Shown here in pieces: positions 46,480-51,937 of a stretch of DNA of 51,937 nucleotides. Both the position numbers and the translations under genes were made by a program. The notes beneath the pieces were generated by a model, which saw only the letters and a program-made list of their open reading frames with translations, searched no databases and was not told the DNA's origin. The stretch comes from Comamonadaceae bacterium (GTDB lineage Bacteria; Pseudomonadota; Gammaproteobacteria; Burkholderiales; Burkholderiaceae_C). Where the stretch lies: assembly GCA_947447615.1 (NCBI GenBank), contig CANFJQ010000002.1, positions 1-51,937 of the forward strand, given 5' to 3'. The first letter of the stretch is position 1. The number at the start of each line of letters is the position of its first letter.

Positions 46480-47367
46480 TCATGCGCCCGCCTGCACCAG
46501 GGCGCGCAGCGCAAAGGCGCTGACCATCATCCCGGCCACAAAAAACGGCACACCAAAACCGCTGTACCAAAGCGCTCTTTGGCTAACCCGCGTCAAGAAA
46601 TAATCCATCATCAACACCTGTACGGCCAGCAGCACCGCCACCGCCAGCGCGCGCCCAGCTTGGCCCCAAGCAAATAGCAGCAGGATGACCAGCAATTGCG
46701 GCAAGACCATGAACCAGCACGCCACCCTGGCCGCGCGTTGTTCGCCCAGTTGCACCGGCAGCGAGCGCACGCCCATGGCGCGGTCACCGGCGACGGCCTT
46801 GAAATCATTGAGCGTCATGATCCCGTGGGTGCCTACGCTGTAGAGCAGGGCCAGCCAGAGTGACCGTGGCTCTGGCATCTGGCCCCCTGCCATCACGGCG
46901 GCGCCCGTCGTCCATGCAATCCCTTCGTAGCTGATGCCGCAAGCAGCATTGCCCCACCAACCGTTTTCTTTGAGCCGCAGCGGCGGCGCGCTGTAGGCCC
47001 AGGCCAGTAACAGCCCCAGCACCGCCGCACCAAACCCCCAAGGCCCGAGCAAGCTGGCCACCGCCAGCGACACCAGGGTCCAAATCACTGCAATGTAGAG
47101 GCCCCAGCGCCCTGGCATGCGTCCTGAAGGGATTGGGCGTTGCGGCTCGTTGATCGCGTCCACATGCCGGTCAAACCAATCGTTCACCGCCTGGCTGGTG
47201 GCGCAGACAAAGGGGCCGGCCAGCGCCACCCCTATGAGGGCCAGCAGCCATTTGCCGTCCATAGGCACGCCCGATGCCACTACGCCGCAGGCGAAAGCCC
47301 ACATGGGCGGAAACCAGGTGATGGGTTTGAACAGCTCGGTAACGGCTGAAAGTTGGGGCAAAGACAT
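46480..47367 (-). CDS. bchG: Bacteriochlorophyll synthase (geranylgeranyl transferase)
   Basis: 295 residues, a UbiA-family polytopic membrane prenyltransferase. It attaches geranylgeranyl to bacteriochlorophyllide a. The prenyl-diphosphate-binding motifs are NDWFDRHVDAINEPQRPIPSG and, later, LNDFKAVAGDRAMGVRSLPV. ATG 47367 (MSLPQLSAVTELFKPITWFPP) matches homologues; the in-frame GTG at 47391 lies inside a palindrome and is rejected. A PpsR-type site lies 30-50 bases upstream. Confidence 0.95.
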   Translation of the reverse strand: MSLPQLSAVTELFKPITWFPPMWAFACGVVASGVPMDGKWLLALIGVALAGPFVCATSQAVNDWFDRHVDAINEPQRPIPSGRMPGRWGLYIAVIWTLVSLAVASLLGPWGFGAAVLGLLLAWAYSAPPLRLKENGWWGNAACGISYEGIAWTTGAAVMAGGQMPEPRSLWLALLYSVGTHGIMTLNDFKAVAGDRAMGVRSLPVQLGEQRAARVACWFMVLPQLLVILLLFAWGQAGRALAVAVLLAVQVLMMDYFLTRVSQRALWYSGFGVPFFVAGMMVSAFALRALVQAGA

Positions 47368-47385
47368 GCCTAGTGGTTTTAACGA

Positions 47386-47416
47386 TGACACATTAAAGTG
47401 TCAAGATAAATTTACA
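47386..47416 (-). promoter_or_regulatory. PpsR-type site and adjoining palindrome upstream of bchG
   Basis: TGTC-N11-ACA fits the TGT-N12-ACA spacing of PpsR/CrtJ sites at 47399-47416, though the usual G before ACA is T. It overlaps an inverted repeat TGACAC-N6-GTGTCA at 47386-47403. The two are side by side, as PpsR sites often are. Confidence 0.5.
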
Positions 47417-47468
47417 CAATCTTATGGTTTCCCCTAGGGGCTGGTTTAACTCCCCCGCTTCCCCCCCG

Positions 47469-47496
47469 CCCCTTCACCCCCGCCGGGGTGAAGGGG
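47469..47496. repeat. Perfect 12-base inverted repeat (hairpin)
   Basis: CCCCTTCACCCC - CGCC - GGGGTGAAGGGG, preceded by a polypyrimidine run. It lies about 100 bases upstream of bchG. It may be part of an intergenic repeat family rather than a terminator, since both flanking genes read left. Confidence 0.7.
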
Positions 47497-47885
47497 AGCT
47501 TGAACAGCCAATTTGGTTTATTTGGGCCGGATAGGGGTGTTGATTCGCGGCGTTACGGTGCGGGTTTGTTTGCGCAGATTGGTGAACGCGGCAGTCTTAG
47601 TTAAAGGCTAAATGCTTGGCGCGGATGCGAGCGCGGGACAGTACGCGTGAGCGCCAGCGGGCGCGCTTGCGCCCACGCGCGTAGCGCCCAAAGGCGTGTG
47701 CAAGGTGAGCGCAGCGAACGAGCACACGCGGGCCCCCGCTGCCATAGGCCGTGCTGAGCAACGCAGCGGCGACCGGATCAGGGCGGGCGCTTGTCTGAGC
47801 GTAGCGAGTTTGCGCCCGACCCCGGGCGGTGCGAGTAGCGCAAGGTACCCCGCAGGGGCACGGCCTTTGGCTCGCCTTTTCTTTG

Positions 47886-47935
47886 GTTACTTTCTTTTGG
47901 CGAAGCAAAAGAAAGTAACTCGGCCTACAAGGCCG
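47886..47935. repeat. Burkholderiales-type hairpin repeat
   Basis: GTTACTTTCTTTTG - GCGAAG - CAAAAGAAAGTAAC has perfect 14-base arms (47886-47919), followed by CGGCC-TACAA-GGCCG (47921-47935). This TTACTTTCTTTTG hairpin with a GC-rich lead is commonly seen between genes of Burkholderiales (from memory). A degenerate copy with the same loop lies at about 47982-48009. Confidence 0.7.
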
Positions 47936-48000
47936 AAACCGCTACTCCAGCCCACGACTCATAAAAAAGATATTTTTGCTCACGTTTTTTGGCGAAGCAA

Positions 48001-48026
48001 AGAAAAGTGAGGCGGCCAGCCGCCCA
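48001..48026 (-). terminator. Terminator candidate after ppsR
   Basis: Read on the minus strand, GGCGGC-TG-GCCGCC (48024-48011) is followed by TCACTTTTCT, nine bases past the ppsR stop. This is the layout of an intrinsic terminator. Confidence 0.55.
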
Positions 48027-48034
48027 CAAAAGCC

Positions 48035-49501
48035 TTAGCTTTCAGCCTCTCCACCACCATCGCCCATGCCAAATCGCCGCAGCTTGACGTAAAGGCTTTG
48101 CCGCGAAAGGCCCAGCATTTCAGCCGCCGAGGCGCGGTTGTCGCCGGTCAGCTCCAGGGCCGCTTCGATGCACAGTTGCTCGATCAGGTCGGTGGTCTCG
48201 CGCACAATGTCTTTGAGCGGCACGCGGCCCACCAGTTCGGTCATTTGGCCAGTGGAGCGTGGTAATTCGCGGCCCGGCTTGGCCTCGTTGTTCAAACGCA
48301 GGCCGACGTCGCGGATGGTAAAGCCCAGGCAGCGTTGCTCGCCGGTGGTGACGGCCACCGCCGAGATTTCTACATCCGTGGTGGAGCCGTAGTCGCCGCG
48401 CATACGGGTCGCAAACAGGCGCACTACATCGCGTTGGCGCAAATTGGATATCAGCACGCTCAAATCCACCCCGGCGCGGCCCAGCCAGCGCTCTAGTGAT
48501 TCGCCGCGCACCAGGCCTTCGTTGCTGACCTGGGCCAGTTGCAAAAACGCCCGGTTGGCGGTGAGCACATTGCCGCTCAGGTCGGTGACCACAAACGCAT
48601 CGGGCGCGCTCTCCATCACGTCGGTCAGTATCTGTTTGGCGTTGGTATTGCCCGAGGTATCGGCGCGCAGGTTTTTAGGCGTCAAGCGGAGCAAAAAGTG
48701 CGAGGACTGCTCTTGGCGGAACAAGGACACCGATACGCGCACATCGGCGTTATCGGGCAACAAACGCAGGTCCAGCGGTTCGGACTGCCCGCTGGCGCGC
48801 AGGCCGGAGAACACCTGGCTGAGCGCCGTGTTGCTGCGCTTGTCCAGGCTTTGCGCCAGGCTCCAGCCGGATTTGGACAAAGCCTCGCCAAACATGGCTT
48901 GCGCCGCCGGGTTGCAGTCTTCCAGCTTCTCAGTGCTGGCATCGAGAATCAACAGCGCCTCAGACGACACCTGGAACAGCAGGCGGTAGCGGGTTTGTGC
49001 GTGCTTGAGCTGCCAGTAATCGCGCTCCATCGAGCGCTGTGCGGTAATGAGTTTTTGCTGCAAAGCCGCCTGGGGCCGCAGATCGCGACCGAAAGCAATC
49101 GCTCGGGCCGAGCTTGCGCCCTGCGCGGCAGGAATTTGGATGAGCGAATACGAAAGCGGCAAGTCCATCCCATTGGCGCTTTGGTGGTTTAGGTGGCGCC
49201 AGCGCGGGCCTTTGCCGTTGCCCAGATCGCGCAACATAGAGGCTACTTTGGGGCGGCTCTCTTCGGTCACGGTTTGCGACCAGGGCTTGCCCAGCCATTC
49301 CTGGTAGCCCTGGTTGAGCAAATCCTCACCGCTAAAAGCCGCGTCCTGAATGACGCCATCACCGTCCATAACCAGCACCACGTCCGCCGCAGCGGTGACA
49401 AGGCGCGATACGGTGTCGGCATCGAGCCCGTTAAAAAAGCGTTGCGCATCATCAAAACGCCCCGCATGCGGTGTCGGGGCGGTTTCGAGCGGCTGGTTCA
49501 T
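48035..49501 (-). CDS. ppsR: PpsR/CrtJ transcriptional repressor of photosynthesis genes
   Basis: 488 residues. An N-terminal domain, then two PAS domains (VLVMDGDGVIQDAAF region; LILDASTEKLEDCNPAAQAM; APDAFVVTDLSGNVLTANRA) and a C-terminal Fis-type helix-turn-helix (GDNRASAAEMLGLSRQSLYVK). PpsR represses bch, crt and puc genes at high oxygen. A cysteine at about 444 just before the helix-turn-helix (EQLCIEAAL) sits where redox-active cysteines occur in the family; another is at about 196. ATG 49501 fits homologues; the long N-terminal extension is rejected. It follows ppaA by 31 bases. Confidence 0.94.
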   Translation of the reverse strand: MNQPLETAPTPHAGRFDDAQRFFNGLDADTVSRLVTAAADVVLVMDGDGVIQDAAFSGEDLLNQGYQEWLGKPWSQTVTEESRPKVASMLRDLGNGKGPRWRHLNHQSANGMDLPLSYSLIQIPAAQGASSARAIAFGRDLRPQAALQQKLITAQRSMERDYWQLKHAQTRYRLLFQVSSEALLILDASTEKLEDCNPAAQAMFGEALSKSGWSLAQSLDKRSNTALSQVFSGLRASGQSEPLDLRLLPDNADVRVSVSLFRQEQSSHFLLRLTPKNLRADTSGNTNAKQILTDVMESAPDAFVVTDLSGNVLTANRAFLQLAQVSNEGLVRGESLERWLGRAGVDLSVLISNLRQRDVVRLFATRMRGDYGSTTDVEISAVAVTTGEQRCLGFTIRDVGLRLNNEAKPGRELPRSTGQMTELVGRVPLKDIVRETTDLIEQLCIEAALELTGDNRASAAEMLGLSRQSLYVKLRRFGMGDGGGEAES

Positions 49502-49532
49502 AAAAAATCCGTATTCATCAAAGGGGGTCTGC

Positions 49533-50462
49533 TTACTGCACCGGGGCGCCACTCGCAAGGTGCAAGCGCACCAGCGAGGGTGCCTGGCGCGCTTCGCTGG
49601 CAAGCAGGTCAGCGCCCGTTTCAGCAAAGACTTCCGGGTGGAGGGCGAACAGCGGACCGCCCACCATTATGCACACCGACTTATTGTGCGAAGCCTTGCG
49701 TACCGCGCTGATTGCGGCAACCAGGCTGGGCAGTCCGACCTTGGTCGCCAGGGAAAATCCCACGACATCAAATCGGCGCCCGCCGGCCAGCGTCTGGGGG
49801 GATTCGCCCAGGTCATAGGGGCCCCCTACGACTTCCCAGCCCTCTTGGCGGAACAACTCGGCCACCATCGCCAGGCCAAATGTGTGCTGTTCACCTGGCG
49901 TCGGCACTAACAAGACACTTAGGCCATTGGGCGTTGGGTTGCGGGCGTTTTCGTGTTCGCTATTGAGGTCATGCAGCATGGTCTGCAGGCGCCCTAAGCC
50001 GACGGTGACATCGGTGAAGTCGCACAAATCTTCTTCCCACAGTGTGCCCAGGTAGCGCGCGGCCGGGGCTAACAAGTCCAGGAAAATGGATTCAATCGGG
50101 GCGCCCTGGCGCCGCATGGACGTAATACAGGCCAGCGCGTCTTTCTCATTGCGCCCCAGAATCAGCTGGCCGAAATGGGCTACTTCTTGCTCGCTGACTT
50201 TGACCGGCACCAGTTCGGGCGGCACTTCGCATTCCAGCGGCGTGCGGTGCGCCAGCATCAGGCGCGGAATGATTTCATGCTGAATGGCCTGGGCCAGGAC
50301 GGCCACGGTGAGGTCGGCGTCCATGCCGCCAGCGGGCGCGCCTGCGTCGGAAGCGCCCGCGTCCAGCGGGCCGCCTTGCTGGCTGCCGCGCCAATTCTCA
50401 CTGCGCCTAGTTGCGCCAAAACCTGCATCGTGCACGACGGAGCTCCGGTTGGATGAACCCAT
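49533..50462 (-). CDS. ppaA: PpaA/AerR-type cobalamin-binding antirepressor
   Basis: 309 residues. A Gly/Ala-rich N-terminal tail (about 1-45) and a helical region are followed by a B12-binding Rossmann-like domain: LVPTPGEQHTFGLAMVAELFR, with the axial histidine at about 193 in the E.H..G context, then GFSLAT and MVGGPLFALHPE. AerR/PpaA proteins bind cobalamin and modulate PpsR in response to light and oxygen. GAGGAGG lies 7-9 bases before ATG 50462. It is cotranscribed with ppsR and divergent from bchF. Confidence 0.92.
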   Translation of the reverse strand: MGSSNRSSVVHDAGFGATRRSENWRGSQQGGPLDAGASDAGAPAGGMDADLTVAVLAQAIQHEIIPRLMLAHRTPLECEVPPELVPVKVSEQEVAHFGQLILGRNEKDALACITSMRRQGAPIESIFLDLLAPAARYLGTLWEEDLCDFTDVTVGLGRLQTMLHDLNSEHENARNPTPNGLSVLLVPTPGEQHTFGLAMVAELFRQEGWEVVGGPYDLGESPQTLAGGRRFDVVGFSLATKVGLPSLVAAISAVRKASHNKSVCIMVGGPLFALHPEVFAETGADLLASEARQAPSLVRLHLASGAPVQ

Positions 50463-50624
50463 GTGCGCCTCCTCTCTTGAAGGAATGGTTGTCTCTTCTC
50501 ATTTTTGGAACCGGCCAGGGCCGGGTGCCGGGGATCGCCGACATGGCCCGCTGCGCGCGACACCACGCGCAGATGACGAAAAATCTTGACTATGGTCGCT
50601 GTCTAGTTCGTTTTACGCCGCAAT

Positions 50625-50638
50625 TTGATTCAGGTCAA
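50625..50638. promoter_or_regulatory. Fnr-type site in the ppaA/bchF divergent promoter
   Basis: TTGAT-TCAG-GTCAA differs from the Fnr/FnrL consensus TTGAT-N4-ATCAA at one position. It lies 105 bases from the bchF start and 163 from the ppaA start, so it could serve either direction under low oxygen. Confidence 0.6.
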
Positions 50639-50680
50639 AGAAAATTTAGTACCCGACCAGTTTACTGCGGTTTAGGGAGT

Positions 50681-50698
50681 GTCTGAAAAAAATGACGT
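50681..50698 (+). promoter_or_regulatory. PpsR-type site upstream of bchF
   Basis: TGTC-N10-GACG differs from the PpsR/CrtJ consensus TGTC-N10-GACA in the last base only. It lies 45 bases before the bchF start. A weaker TGT-N12-ACG is at 50600-50617, and a TTGACA hexamer at 50709-50714. Confidence 0.5.
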
Positions 50699-50742
50699 AA
50701 CAAAAAGTTGACATTTATCAAAAGCAGGGATAAATTGGGCCC

Positions 50743-51937
<1,195 letters not shown>

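Larger units (their letters stand above)
47368..48034. other. Repeat-rich spacer between bchG and ppsR
   Basis: About 670 bases without a supported gene. It holds palindromes by the bchG start, two large hairpins, and a GC-rich stretch (about 47630-47960) of the type scattered in Burkholderiales intergenic regions, with many short translatable but non-genic frames. Confidence 0.6.

Noticed and set aside
47597-48010. Hypothetical proteins in the bchG-ppsR spacer
   Set aside because: They translate the intergenic repeat and its hairpin arms; similar frames appear wherever this repeat occurs in Burkholderiales.
50709-50737. Sigma-70 promoter TTGACA-N17-TAAATT for bchF
   Set aside because: The -10 would end five bases before the ATG and the start site would fall inside the coding region, so the match is probably chance or the TTGACA alone is used otherwise.

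Overview
The window comes from a phototrophic, CO2-fixing betaproteobacterium, most likely a Rhodoferax- or Limnohabitans-like member of the Comamonadaceae (Burkholderiales). The evidence is a bacteriochlorophyll gene cluster (bchP, bchG, ppsR, ppaA/aerR, bchF, bchN) directly beside a red-type (form IC) RuBisCO operon with CbbX and CbbR. An ahcY gene behind an S-adenosylhomocysteine (SAH) riboswitch and Burkholderiales-style intergenic repeats agree with this. The genus is inferred from gene content only. No tRNA, rRNA, CRISPR array or intact insertion sequence was seen.

Layout. 1-7.2 kb is an accessory stretch: the 5' part of prfC, a shortened YciI-like gene, a low-GC exported orphan, two gene remnants, a higBA toxin-antitoxin module, a class V aminotransferase and a large mosaic lipoprotein. 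7.4-11.2 kb holds a thioesterase and the SAH-riboswitch unit ahcY-tlyA-metF. 11.2-22.5 kb is a six-gene leftward glycogen operon (GH13 glucosidase-glgB-glgX-glgC-glgA-glgP), preceded by a sugar-oxidoreductase remnant and rlmJ. 23.6-33.2 kb is a rightward run: ABC permease and ATPase (YnjC/YnjD-like), CDP-alcohol phosphatidyltransferase (YnjF-like), a VTT membrane domain fused to a disulfide oxidoreductase, an oxidoreductase fused to selenophosphate synthetase (SelD), a second related oxidoreductase, and a DUF962/Mpo1-like membrane protein. 33.3-35.8 kb has a DadA-like oxidase and two small DNA-binding-like proteins.

35.8-42.1 kb is the leftward Calvin operon cbbL-cbbS-cbbX-cbbY-cbbF-cbbP-cbbZ. 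RuBisCO is supplied with its activase (CbbX), a phosphatase that clears inhibitory xylulose bisphosphate (CbbY), the two enzymes that regenerate its substrate (CbbF, CbbP) and a phosphatase for its oxygenation product (CbbZ). A serine-glyoxylate aminotransferase and divergent cbbR follow. The aminotransferase and cbbL share a conserved 46-base upstream block that contains a LysR-type palindrome, so photorespiratory salvage and CO2 fixation appear co-regulated.

44.9-51.9 kb is the photosynthesis gene cluster. It holds the last two steps of bacteriochlorophyll synthesis (bchG, bchP), the redox/light regulators ppaA-ppsR, and the divergent bchF-bchN operon, which runs off the right edge. The ppaA/bchF divergent promoter carries near-consensus Fnr and PpsR sites. 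A repeat-rich spacer of about 670 bases separates bchG from ppsR.
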